From Eutreptiella sp. 'Long Island Sound 2002' (taxonomy: Eukaryota > Euglenozoa > Euglenophyceae > Eutreptiales > Eutreptiaceae): a stretch of DNA of 64,000 nucleotides. Shown here piece by piece: positions 37,423 to 48,115 of this stretch. The translations under genes and the position numbers were made by a program. Position 1 is the first letter of the stretch. Every line of letters begins with the position of its first letter. The stretch lies in the NCBI GenBank assembly GCA_964036045.1, contig OZ038392.1:18342612-18406611 (forward strand). The letters run 5' to 3'. The notes beneath the pieces were generated by a model. That model saw only the letters and a list, made by a program, of their open reading frames with translations, made no database searches and was not told where the DNA came from.

Positions 37423-38385
37423 ATGGATCGTGATTCAAAACAAAAACTAGGGCTTAAAAATGTGGCTGAGCTAGAGAGTTTAGATCCTTTAGACCTCAAA
37501 ACCCGAGATGGTAGCAGAAAGTCAAGCTCTTCTAGTCCCATGCCACGGCCCGAAATCAGTCCCGTGCATGATATATGCACACATTCAGAATTGAACCCGC
37601 CCGCACAACCATGTCAAAGTGAAAATTGCCCATTTGGCAAACACAAGCATGAAGACCCCGAGAAAGATGAAGAGGACACTTTGGGAGTGTGAATTGGAGC
37701 AAGTGGCGACGACTTTAAGTCGTGTATTGGGACGGATGAGTCTCAAAAACTCGCCAAGGAGCTTTTTATGAGTTCATCCAGCTCCAGCTCGAGTTTTTCC
37801 GGTCTGGAGGACCGAAGGGCCAAGGACAAAGGCCAAGAAAGACGGATGGGGGACCCAGCAGTGCATGGGAAGGATCCCAGTCCGTATATGAGTAGTCGTT
37901 CATCGAAAACCAAGCCGAAGCGTTCTTCCTCGGCAAGGAAAATGGCAATGAATCCACGGTCGCCAAGTATTTTGGAAAAACGTTCAAGGAGTCGGAGTAT
38001 TGGTAGTGGTTTGACAGCCGAGGACTCCATCAAGGTAGATTCAAGTGATGAACAGTCGCCCGTGGTTGGGAAGAAGTTGGATATTGTGGATTTGACAGAT
38101 GGTGAGTATGATTGGGATGCAATGGCTAAGGGAAAGAAGGTGGTTGAGGATTTTCCGGTATGGCCTAGTGGTACAGGCCCTGGCTTTGTGGTTATTGATG
38201 ATGAGGATGAGGACGATGACCAAATGTTGCTAGATGTGCTGGAACTTGAGTTGGGAATTGCAGAGACACCCAGGAGTGGAACCAGTGAAGTTTTGATGAG
38301 TTTGAAGATTGAAAAGACGGAAATTTTGGAAAATTTGTCAAGAGATCGCATTGGAAAAGAGTGTTATATATATATATATATATGA
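37423..38385 (+). pseudogene. Element C, N-terminal ORF segment with in-frame TGA
   Basis: ATG 37,423 has a good context (ACAAAATGG). The frame is open to 38,385 apart from one TGA at 37,690-37,692 (GTG-TGA-ATT). The protein is Ser-rich and charged, with runs of Ser near 37,771 and Asp/Glu near 38,200, and looks disordered. No domain is recognised. The frame ends inside a (TA)9 microsatellite, after which sensible coding continues in the +1 frame. Composition is markedly less GC-rich than element A. The TGA could be decay or readthrough; no CGG follows it. Confidence 0.45.
38365..38382. repeat. (TA)9 microsatellite at a reading-frame switch
   Basis: Nine TA units lie at the exact point where the upstream frame ends and the long gag-like frame takes over. 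A length change of this tract would explain the frameshift. Confidence 0.85.
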
Positions 38386-40522
38386 TTCTAGGTGTCTTTT
38401 GATGCTAGAACATGCACACACGAAAATCCAGTTGCAAACAAAGTCCCAAGAGCACATTCATTGGACAAAGTTGGTCCGCACACATCAAGAAGCCACAAAA
38501 CACTTAAGGGAAATCGAAGCCATGAGGACAAGGAGAACCGAGAGCCTTGCAGATTCAGAAATGGCCTCGGAAGATTTCCTTACAGAAATTCAGATTTATG
38601 AATGGCTAGACAAGGAGGCTGAGGCCGAAGAAATGGAGAAGGCGTCTTCAAGCCTATTGGGAGTTGTCAGTGAGACAAAAGAGGGCAAGCATAGGGAGCG
38701 GTTGGCAAGGAGGTTGGGACAGTCCAGTGGGTCCAGATCTAAGGGATCAAAGGGATCGGAAAAGGACCCAAGGGGCACTACCAGCCAGCCAACTACCCAT
38801 GGAGCACATTGTCCGCCAGAGTGTTCTTGCAGGATCGATATTGGCAAGCTTCAAGGACAACTTCAGACCTTATGTCGTCAACAAGACAGAATGGCAGATA
38901 CACTCATGCAATTCATGGAAAGGGAAAAGGCCAGAAGGGAGAAGAGGACCTCAGACACTTCCGCAGCTACCTCTAGAGGCACCAGTCAAGGCAAGAGTGG
39001 TTTGGATATGTATGACCGTGAGATCCAGACCAAACAGCCTACCTGTACAATTGGTACTACTGGATCTGGTTCTGAGACTATGGAGGCTGGTTTGGATGTT
39101 GGAAAGGCTGAGGGTACCTCTACCACTCCTTCTTTCGTTCCTACAGGATATGGAGCCTTCAATGTGGAGATACCAAGTGGGAAGAGCTGGAAGACCAAGA
39201 GTATTGGGAAAAGTGGAGATGGAGATACTCGATCTGTGGCATCATCTACTTCATCGATCCTTTCTATCAAGACTGGGAATAGTTCGGATTCAGAGGTAAA
39301 GAGGAATCGTGCAAGTGTGAAAGAGCGAGTCCGAAAAGTTAAAGAGTATACAGGGAGCAAGGCAACACAGGCGATGGTTAAAAATCGCATCACTGGCGTG
39401 CCCCTGTCCACATCTCACACCAGCCACACCAGTCCAGCCAACACAAAGAGTGTCAGCTTCAATGCCGCTACACCCCAGCAGTTGGTTGCAGTAGCAGCAT
39501 CACTCCCCACAGCCACGTCACATGGAACTACCAGTACAGTCCAGGCAGTTGGATCAGGCTCAGGCAATGGGCTAGGGAACTTGGACAACATTCTCAACCC
39601 CATGGTCAGAGAACTGAGAGACCTCCACCCACAATCCATCTTCAAGGGACAGCCTGGGGAATTTGTGCGATGGAAGCTGGATTGGATGACATACTGGGCA
39701 GACCAGGGACTTGATGACAAATACAAAGTCAAAACATTGTTGAAGTGCCTAGACGAACAAATTAGGACACCATACCTGACCCTGTGGCAAAAGCACGCAG
39801 CAAGTAGCTACCCCCTCACCTACACCGAGCTGATGCAGGCCATAGAACAGGACTACAGCACAAGTGTAGAGGGGTACTACACAATGATGTACGGAAGGAT
39901 GCCCCGCCTCAAGGCATTCACAACGATCGAACTAAATAACTTTAAAAAAGAAAACGACCGCCTCCTCTCACTCTGCCAAGAGGCAGGCGAAGAGATCCCC
40001 CTCCAGGCAGTGAAAAAAGTGCTCATCCGCAAGCTACCCAGTGACTTCCAGGAAGCCCTCAGTTTGAAGCAGTCTGAAAAGAGAAGCCGTGAACACTGGC
40101 TATTGGTTACAGGACTTTCTGGCAGGATGGAGAGAAGCAAAGTCAGACAGATCCTCACAGACCACACCAAGGTATCCCTTAAAGAGGTCACAAGGTATGG
40201 AGAGGACCAGGGATGGAGAGTCCAAGTCCATGACCCAGAGGATGAACAGCAAGTCATCGACCTTCTGCATGAACGTGTCCGTTACCACGGTGAGATGTTA
40301 CGTTGCAAGCGTTGGCAATTTACTTATGGGCCAGAAGATATCTTCAAGATGTTGAAAGAAAAAGCCTCAGCCAGTAGACACCACGACACCAATGTGGACT
40401 ATTGGGGTACACCGAAGCAGCCTGGAAATCAGTCCCAAGTGCCCAAGAAGGATTCAAGATGGAACAAGGGTGATACCAAAGGTATTGACAAGGTTCAGTC
40501 CAAATTCAAGATGTATCAGTAA
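38384..40522 (+). pseudogene. Element C gag-like ORF (capsid-like region, RRM-like C-terminus)
   Basis: An open frame of about 710 codons to TAA 40,520-40,522, probably continuing the ORF upstream of the microsatellite. It has a coiled-coil-prone segment (KLQGQLQTLCRQQDRMADTL, near 38,845-38,905) and a long Ser/Thr-rich linker. A retrotransposon Gag-like helical region lies at nt 39,585-40,090 (FVRWKLDWMTYWADQGLDD ... KLPSDFQEAL). An 80-residue tail (nt 40,095-40,320, WLLVTGLSGRM ... MLRCKRWQF) has a beta-alpha-beta pattern suggestive of an RRM-like fold. No zinc knuckle is seen. A retroelement Gag or a gene derived from one is the best reading. Confidence 0.55.
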
Positions 40523-40736
40523 GGGCTGGGCTGCCAAGTCTAAGACCCACAGCACAAGGGATCATGACAAGGCCATTTATGGTGGCAAACAATCCCCAAA
40601 CAAAGGTATGAGTGGCAGTTCCAAGTCCCCTGCACCCTCGGGCAGATCTCAGCAAGCAAGCAACACTACCTCAAGCAATTCTGTGCCAAGCGGCAGTGGG
40701 TATGGCTCAAGCAGCAAAGGCACAGCCCCCCCCCCC
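40523..40736 (+). pseudogene. Element C continuation, frame-shifted Ser/Gly-rich segment
   Basis: After the TAA, coding-like sequence continues in the next frame (GWAAKSKTHSTRDHDKAIYG ...) as far as a C11 run at 40,726-40,736, where the frame changes again. TATCA-GTAAGGGC at 40,513 looks like a splice donor and GGCAG at 40,614-40,618 like an acceptor, so an intron is an alternative to a frameshift. Confidence 0.35.
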
Positions 40737-41433
40737 GCCCGGCTACCGTCCTGGCAAAGGTGTTGGCTCTGGCAGGCCTGGCAAAGGCTCCAAGGGCAGG
40801 AGCAAAGGCAAAGGCAAAGGCAAGAGCAAGGGCACAGCCAAGGGCAAAGGGAAGGGCGGCAGGGGCAGGGTGAGAGGTGTTGGTGCTGAAGAGGTTGCTG
40901 AAAATGATCAAGGGGCAGATGGGCAGGACTGGCAGGATGACTGGCAGGATGACTGGCAAGATGAGTGGCAAGATGATTGGTATGATGAGTATCAAGAGTG
41001 GCAAGCAGATCCTCATCATGTCAGAGACATTACTGATGGAGATGATGAATGGTATCAGGAGTACTATGGAGAGGATGACTACCAAGAGCAAGAGTATGAG
41101 GCCGAAGAGGCCACAGTTGGAGGAGGGGCTGCTGCCAATGAGGGCACTGCCCCTGCCCCCAAGCGAAACCACTGGGGAACAGGCAGTGGGCTGTCACCCA
41201 GCTCAGTCAGGGATGAGAGCACCCCCCAGAGGCACAATGAATTGAGCAGCAAGGGTATATCTGGCCAGAGACAGTCCACAGGGCCAGCCCTGGACGCCAC
41301 CCCAATAATTCAGGTGGCAAGTGCAGTGATGAAGAGTAGAAGACCCAAGAAAGCCACAGAGTTTGAAGAGTCTGGCTATTTGGAGTTCTTGGGAAGACCC
41401 AAAAGATTGAACAGGAGACAGTTTGTGTGCAAG
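40737..41433 (+). pseudogene. Element C continuation: basic GK-rich and acidic Trp-rich segment
   Basis: Open in a third frame after the C11 run. A Lys/Gly-rich basic stretch (nt 40,780-40,880, KGRSKGKGKGKSKG) is followed by an acidic tryptophan repeat (nt 40,925-41,010, WQDDWQDDWQDEWQDDWYDE) and a proline- and serine-containing tail ending RRQFVCK. The open frame runs on to 41,592 through homopolymers, but CAAG/GTAAGG at 41,430-41,439 is a consensus splice-donor-like site and the sensible protein sequence stops there. The basic tail would suit a nucleocapsid; the acidic Trp repeat is not one I recognise. Confidence 0.4.
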
Positions 41434-41502
41434 GTAAGGATCATACTACCAGCTGCCCGTGCCTGTGCCTGCAGTGTACGCGCGCCCCTGTTTACCACTT
41501 TT

Positions 41503-41592
41503 TTGTTTTTTCTTTTTCTTTTTTCCAAAAAAAAAAAAAGAAAAAAAACAGGTAAAAAAAAAAAAACAAGTAAAAAAAAAAACGAAAATTAG
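41503..41592. repeat. T-rich/A-rich homopolymer junction
   Basis: Runs of T6 with single C or G interruptions, then CC, then A13, A8, A12 and A11 tracts separated by G, CAGGT and CAAGT. The T and A halves could pair as an imperfect hairpin. It sits at the boundary between element C and element A copy 2. Confidence 0.75.
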
Positions 41593-43132
41593 GGGGGGAG
41601 GAAGAGGGACACAACCACCCAGGGCACACGCGCACCGCACACAGCTAGCACACCGGTGAACAGGAGCCGGGTGGCCCAGGACACCGCACATGCAACACAA
41701 CACACCGAGTGAGCACACCGGTGAACAGGAGCCAGCTGGCCCAGGACACCGCAGACGCACCACAGCAAACCGCGCGGGCACACCGGTGAACAGGAGCCCA
41801 ACAGCCCAGGACACTGCACACACGTAGGGAGGCCGAGGGACAGGAAAGAACCAATACCCCATGGGTCGGACGCACTGGGGCGACCCAGCCGACCCACCGG
41901 GCCAGTGGCAGGAGCGGTACTCCAAGGCCACTGGTCCGAGCCCGGCCAGGCTGCATCGGGGACCATGGCAAACGTCACCCGGAGCCATGGAAGCAACCGG
42001 TGACAGGCGAGCCGGTACACAGTCCAGGAGGGGGTCACCTGCCAAGCAGAGTGGCCCCGCAACTCAAGCCACAAGGGTGAGGCGGTCGTACCGTAGACAA
42101 GCGGGAGCAATACCCCTTGTGGTGAGAGATACTCCACACGACTGGGCAGCCCCCCAGAGCTGCCGCCCAAAGGAGGGGGCATGTGGCCCTACCCATGGAC
42201 ACATGTGGGGACACCCTCCCACCTGGGACACATGGACCGGGTGGCCGCGACAATGCCTTCCCAAGCACATGCGGGAGCGGCTCAAGAGTCACCTGACATA
42301 GGGCAGTGGGAGGGACAGGACGTCCCCTTGGTAAGACCTTCTTCCTGCAATGTCAAAGGAGGCATCCCAAGCTCCCGAAGATACCTACCTACCCTACCTG
42401 GGCTTCCCGCCTGGCGCCATCAGGATCTCCACACATCACAGCGAATAGGGCAACACGGTATCACGAGCACTCAAACAGTAAAATCTGTAATCAGGTACTG
42501 GTCCAGGCTGGACCAGGCTGTAAGAACATGTACACGGCGACTCAAGGCGCCTTTGTATACGATTCGTGGTGAAAAACAGTCCATCCCTCAGCGATGGGCT
42601 GATGACACTTAACATACAGATGCACATATCCTGGAGGGCAGAAAAACAAGCAAAGATCTGGGTAAATAGGCGTGTAAACACGCTCTGGACAGAGCGCCAA
42701 ACCACGCCACGGTCAGGATAAGGCAATGCAGGAGGGTGGACAGGAAAACGCCTGAATACAGGCCATATATAGTCTCGAGACACACGTCGACTGGTCTGGA
42801 TTCCGCAAGTGCCATGGAACCAGACCACACACCAAAAATTCGCAATGCCGATGACAGCGGCATTCGTTGCGCAACGTCGTATGGGCTTCAAGGCCCCGAG
42901 AGCTCAGAAATATGAAGGTCAGTCGCCCTACCTGGTTTCCCAAGGATTCAGCAGGGGGGGGAGTGACGAATGGAAGAAGAGAGGGGCCATCCTCCCCTGG
43001 ATACAGCGGGGGGGGGTATATGGCCACTCCGATGGCAGGTGACCGAAAGATGACAGAGAGCAAGCAAATAAGGGAAGATCCGTCGACCTCACAAGCGCTC
43101 ATAATGCATCAGGGGAGAGCCCAGGGCGCTGA
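41593..43132 (-). other. 3' non-coding region of element A, copy 2
   Basis: Equivalent of 1-1,361 plus extra sequence on the left, including the 65-bp triplication. It matches copy 1 with scattered substitutions and no net indel. No gene is supported. Confidence 0.6.
41648..41830. repeat. 65-bp tandem repeat, about 2.8 units
   Basis: GCACACCGGTGAACAGGAGCC starts units at 41,648, 41,713 and 41,778, exactly 65 bp apart. Each is followed by a GGCCCAGGACACCGCA-like stretch and a variable CA-rich tail. The third unit corresponds to position 7 of the window. Confidence 0.85.
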
Positions 43133-44584
43133 TCAGGCACCCCTGGCTGCAATCGCCCGGGTGAGTGCTGCCAAGTCCGAAACATGGATCTTGGTCTTGT
43201 GCTTGCGGATGTACTCCATGAAGGGAGTATCGACCCGCGGCACGAACGAGGAGACGGGTTCCCAGGTATCGTGGGACGGCCCATAGCCTCGCCAACGAAC
43301 CTTGAACTCCAGACCTCCGGGTGCCGAGGCTTTCGGACGCTGAGCCAGGATCTTCTCGACAGTATAGTAGTCCTGCTCAGCATAGTCATCATCCGAATCA
43401 GCCTCATGTGCGGCATAGCTCAGGGACACATGTTGGCCACGGAGGTCGGGTTCCCGCAAACGGAGTTGACTCTCGTGGCGCTCCCGGAACTGTCCGTGAC
43501 CCACCTTGATGCGGTAGGTGTCCTCACCAATCCTGCGGACCACCTCGCCGGGTGTGAACCAGGTCTTGGTGCGGTGGGTGCCCATGGGGCGGGGTCTGAT
43601 CACCCACACCGGGTCTCCCACCCTGAACTTCTGCGCTGTCGAGCTCGGGGCGGACTTCTGACGCTCAGCATGCTCCTTCTCGAGCTGCTGGCGGATGTCC
43701 CGCGCCGTTTGCTCTTGCCGCGCGAAGAACTCCTTGGCATCCATGGCCATGCCATCACCAGACAAGGGAAGTCCCCTACCCAGGGGGTCCCTGCCGAACA
43801 GAATCTGGTGAGGGGACAAACCGCCAGGGCTGGGGGTGTCATGATGGGCCTTCAGAGCAGGCCACATCTCCTCAAACCAGTTCCGACGTGGATTGGTGAT
43901 GTGGATCTTGCGCAGCTTCTCGAACAGCTGCCGTCCAGCCACTTCAGCACGGCCGTTAGACCGGCTGAGATAGGCGACGCTCTTGGCATGACGTATCCCC
44001 ATGAGGGAACACATAGCCTTGAACCAGCCACCAGTAAACTGGGGCCCTCGGTCACTGCAAATGGTGCGGGGGATGTCAAAGACAGTCAGCCAATGACGAA
44101 TCATCATGACTGCCACTTCCTTGGCAAGCAACCCCTTTTTGCGTGCCGGAACGGCTACAACGTAGCCGCTGTGGCGGTCCACACAGAGAACCACACAGTC
44201 AAAGGTCTCCTTGCCAATGTGCACTTCGGGCATGGAGAAGACGTCCATGGCCACGCTCTCCATGGGCTGGTCAGGAACCGGGGTCCATTGGGGTTCCCCC
44301 TTGACGTTCCGGTTGTCGGGATTGCAGGCCTGACAGACCGAGCAACCCTTCCTGACCTTCTTGATGGCAGTGTAGAGAACGATATGGTCGATCTCGAACC
44401 GACGCTGCATGTCAAGGGCTTGCTTCTTGACCCCTGGGTGCAGCATGTGGTGGTGCCAAGCTTCACACAGCTCGAGCACCCGGGACTCTGGGACTAGCAG
44501 CTTACCATTCCGGTAGAGCTTGCCATCTTCCTCAGTCAGCCCCTTTGGCCACTTCTGCCCGTCATCAGGGTCGGTCACAGCCCT
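43133..44584 (-). pseudogene. pol: Element A pol, copy 2: integrase-chromodomain part after nonsense codon
   Basis: Remainder of pol downstream of the premature TAG at 44,585-44,587. It keeps the HHCC zinc finger (HHHMLHPG ... CSVCQAC), the DDE residues (AMDVF, SDRGPQF, GRAEV) and the chromodomain (YTVEKIL, VRWRGY, TWEP). Relative to copy 1 it carries replacements such as F to L in KKGFLAK, A to T in KTWFAPG and H to Y in the acidic stretch before the chromodomain. It ends at the same TGA. Functional expression would need a third suppression event. Confidence 0.85.
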
Positions 44585-47035
44585 ATACTAGGCCGCAAAG
44601 GCCTCAGACTTGGCGTAGTCGTCGGTCCAGTCGTCCTGGAGGCAAGACTCCGGGAAGAGGTGCTTGTCGGACTCAGCTCCTTCAGGGGCGAGTACACTGA
44701 CCGCTCTGCTCACCCTCGACGCGCGGGGGGGATCTGCAGCAATGACGACGAAGCATTTAGCACCCTCCTCCTCCATCAGGCGCTCCATTTCGATGATCCT
44801 CTTGGCTTCAGCGGTCTCAGCCTCATCGCCATGGGCAGAGATATCCTGCATGCCCTTGCTGGCGGGATAGGCCCACCTACTGAGACAGTCCGCCACGGTG
44901 TTATCCTTTCCAGGAATATACACAACCGTGAGGTCGAACTTGGCCAAGGTCTCATGCCATCTTGCCCGTCGGGAGGCGGGACCTGAGGGGGTGTCCACGT
45001 GCTCCTTGTGCCACGACTGCAGACTCTGATGGTCGGTGCAGACGGTGACGGGATGGAGGGCTATGTACCCAGCCCATTTCCTGAGAGCCATGACGATGGC
45101 ATACGCCTCCTTTTCACGATGCGTCCACGTCCGTCTCTGGCCTTCCGCCAGGACTCGGCTCCAGAAGGCCACGGGCACGTGCCTCCCGTCGTCAAGCACT
45201 TGCTCCAACACAGCGCCAATGGCGTAGTCGGAAGCGTCGGTGCGCAGGACGAACCCTCGGTCGGGATCCACGAGGTGCAGACCCACTGCGGATAGCAGTG
45301 CCTGCTTCATCCCCTCGAAGGCACGGTCGGACTCAGCTGTCCAGACCAGAGCCTTCTTGGACCCCTTCTTGGTCTCCTCTCGGTTGCCCTTGAGCATGGT
45401 CGTCATGGGGGCTGCATACTCGGCATACATTTTGATATACCCCGAGTAGTAGTTGCAGAACCCCAGATACGCCCGTAGCTCAGAGACCGTCTTGGGCTTT
45501 TCCCAGTGCTCAATCGCAGCCACCTTGCCAGTTATGGGCTTTCGCTGCCCGTTCCCGACTACGTGGCCAGCGAAGACCACCTCGCTTACCGCAATGGTGG
45601 CCTTGTCACTGCTGCCCGTGAGCTTGTGCCGAACCAGAAGGTCCAGCACTCGAGTGACGTCCCTCTCATGTGCCTCCAGTAGCTCCTCGTAGCTCATACT
45701 GGGGTCCCCGGACGCGATGATGACATCGTCCACGAAGGGGTCCGCACAGTCACGCACCGGCTCAAGCAGGTTCTCCAGCATCCGCTGAAAGGCTGCATTG
45801 CCGTTGGTAACGCCCACGGGCATCACCTTCCACTGGAGAGGTCCCAGTGGAGTGCTCATGGCTGTGCAGGCACGGGACTCTTCGGCGAGAGGCATCTGAT
45901 GATAACCATGTTTCAGGTCAATCACCGTGAAGATCCTCCGCCTGTGTTGTTTTTGCAGCATGTCCTCAATGAGGGGCAGCGTATAGCTGTCGTGCTGCGT
46001 TTGGGCGTTCAGGCCGCGGTAGTCGACCACGAGCCGCCACTCACCGGCAACCTTCTTGGGGACGACGAAGCAGGGAGAGGCCCACTCGGAGTGGCACGGC
46101 TCAAGCCAGCCTCTCTGGATGAAGTCACGGAGGATCTTCTCCATGGCCTCTCTCCTCTCGCCCCTCAGGGCAAACTCCCGGTGCCGATACACACGGGGGT
46201 CCTGCTTCAGTCGTATCTTGGCCTCGCCATACGGTCCACGCACCGGTGGGGGAAAAACAGGCTTACCGCTGAAGAAGGTATCACCATACTTCTGCTTCAG
46301 CCTGGCCCTCAATGCCTGAATCTTGGGGCAATCATCGGATTCCGCCTTGACTTTTCCGGGCACCTGGACCACGGAGCTTACTTGAGGGGTAGCGACCCCG
46401 CTCGGTTTCGGCTCAGGTGGTCTTCCCAGGTGGCCCAAAGGGCCATCTCTGGTCTTGCCTCGGGACAGATCGCCGTAGGTGGGTGGGTTACCGCCAGGCG
46501 GCTCGTCTTGGCTGGACATGTGATCCAGCACCCTCTGTACGAAGGTATTCCCGTCATAGTAACCGGAGACGATTGAGTCCACTTCCCACCAGGCTTTGTC
46601 CTGGCCTTTGCCCTCACGCTGGTTTCCCCAGTCGTGAAAGGGCTGATCCATATACCCCTGAACCAGATCCCACTCCTCTTCAGTGAGGGGGTCTTCCGAA
46701 TCCGATTCTTCGATGTCAACAGGGGGAACCGCAAAGCATTGCCGCCAGGGCTCTGCTATGATGCGGTTGACACATACGAAGTCCGTGGCGTCGGCCTGAT
46801 CAAGGCCCCCTTCCACATAGTGGAATTCTGTTGGCCATCTCTCGGGTGGCATGGGCTGTCCCTTAGCGTCCTGATAGACACTCTCTCCAGCCGTCAGGAC
46901 GACCTTGTTCAAGGTCATGTTGGTCAATGAGGCTACCCAATGTCGGGTACTTTCCTCCTCGGTGCATCCCATAGGAACAACCAGCACTGCCTTGGAGCGG
47001 TCCTTGCGAATCTTCGCTATCGCTCTTGGAATGTC
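44585..47035 (-). pseudogene. pol: Element A pol, copy 2: RT-RNase H part, truncated by nonsense codon
   Basis: Begins after the in-frame UAG at 47,036-47,038 and is open through RT (FVDD) and RNase H (RTDASDYAIG) to a premature TAG at 44,585-44,587. Copy 1 has GAG (Glu) at that codon, so a single substitution broke it. The lost part is integrase and chromodomain. Differences from copy 1 include W for R in QRGRLEP and TH for MP in RRTWMPREK. Confidence 0.88.
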
Positions 47036-48115
47036 CTAACGGGGGCAATGGATCCACATCAATCCCTGATGCGGACCCCAGTGCTTCTTCCATGCGGAGT
47101 CCTGTGCGCTCCAGTACTTCTCACACACCAGCAGATGGGCGGAGGTTCCTGAAGAGAACGCATGCAGGGCCAGATCCGAAGCCCCAAAGTCCGCGACAAC
47201 TCGGCTCGCCACTTCCGGCCTTACGCCGTACTCCTGGTTTGCAGGACCAGTTGGCTCAGTGTCCAGCGCGGCCACTTCGAGCTGATTGCGTTCGGGCTGG
47301 ATCCATTGGCATTCCACATGGTGCTCAGGTGACGAAAGCCACGAGAGTTGGTCGTCCTGGTACAGGGTCATGGAGGCCTGGGCCGGGAGGACGCCGGAGT
47401 CCGTCTCCATCATGAAGTCGTACCCGACGATCATGTCCCAGTCCATCTCGGCCTCGTAGAAGCGACCGTGCAGGAGGATTTCCTTGCCGAGGTCTGGGCG
47501 GCTCAGCTCACGATGGTTCACGAACTGCAGCCCAATGGCCGCTTCCTTTGTGCCTCCCACCATGTACTGGCCGTTCGCCACCTTCAGCCTGACAGGTTTC
47601 CGACTGTCGGTAAGACACTCTGGCGGAAGCAGGCCAGCCTTGACCAAGCTGACTTGAGCTCCCGTGTCCACCAACACGTCGAAAACCTTTTCCACTTCCC
47701 CGCATAAGGCACGGACCTTAAGATGCAACTGCCGCTCGCGACCGACACGGCGCACGGCGTGCAAACTCAGGATCTCCGGCCGTTCCTGAAGCTCAACAAG
47801 CGACTGGTGCAGGTCGTGGACAATGGGCTCAGGCTGCCCATCTGCAGCATCCAGCTGCGGTCCGGGTGATCCTCCGATACTCTCGGAAAGATCTCTTAGT
47901 ACATCAAACACATTCTTGGTGGCGAAGGACGGACGGGTGCAAGGGTTTGTGCCTTCACTTGCCCTCACCCCGCCTCCGCGACTGGGTGCCGGACCGGGCC
48001 TTCTGCCCGCGGCAGTCCCATTGTGCTTATCGACTCCCGAGCGGGATGGTTCGGCGCTTCCCACGTCACCATCCTGCGACTGCCCTAGCTGGGGCCCTTG
48101 GCTGCAGGGGCTCCG
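47036..48115 (-). CDS. pro: Element A aspartic protease segment, copy 2
   Basis: Same frame and length as copy 1, between UAG 48,116-48,118 and UAG 47,036-47,038. It keeps DTGA and IVGYDFM. Replacements include Q for L in VELLERPEI and R for P in LTDSPKPV. Nothing seen would abolish the protease itself. Confidence 0.83.
   Translation of the reverse strand, partial: RSPCSQGPQLGQSQDGDVGSAEPSRSGVDKHNGTAAGRRPGPAPSRGGGVRASEGTNPCTRPSFATKNVFDVLRDLSESIGGSPGPQLDAADGQPEPIVHDLHQSLVELQERPEILSLHAVRRVGRERQLHLKVRALCGEVEKVFDVLVDTGAQVSLVKAGLLPPECLTDSRKPVRLKVANGQYMVGGTKEAAIGLQFVNHRELSRPDLGKEILLHGRFYEAEMDWDMIVGYDFMMETDSGVLPAQASMTLYQDDQLSWLSSPEHHVECQWIQPERNQLEVAALDTEPTGPANQEYGVRPEVASRVVADFGASDLALHAFSSGTSAHLLVCEKYWSAQDSAWKKHWGPHQGLMWIHCPR

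Noticed and set aside
40392-40889. Independent 165-codon gene overlapping the end of the element C gag-like ORF
   Set aside because: Only the part after 40,523 resembles the gag tail. The upstream part is a shadow of the gag-like frame, so it is treated as a frame-shifted continuation.
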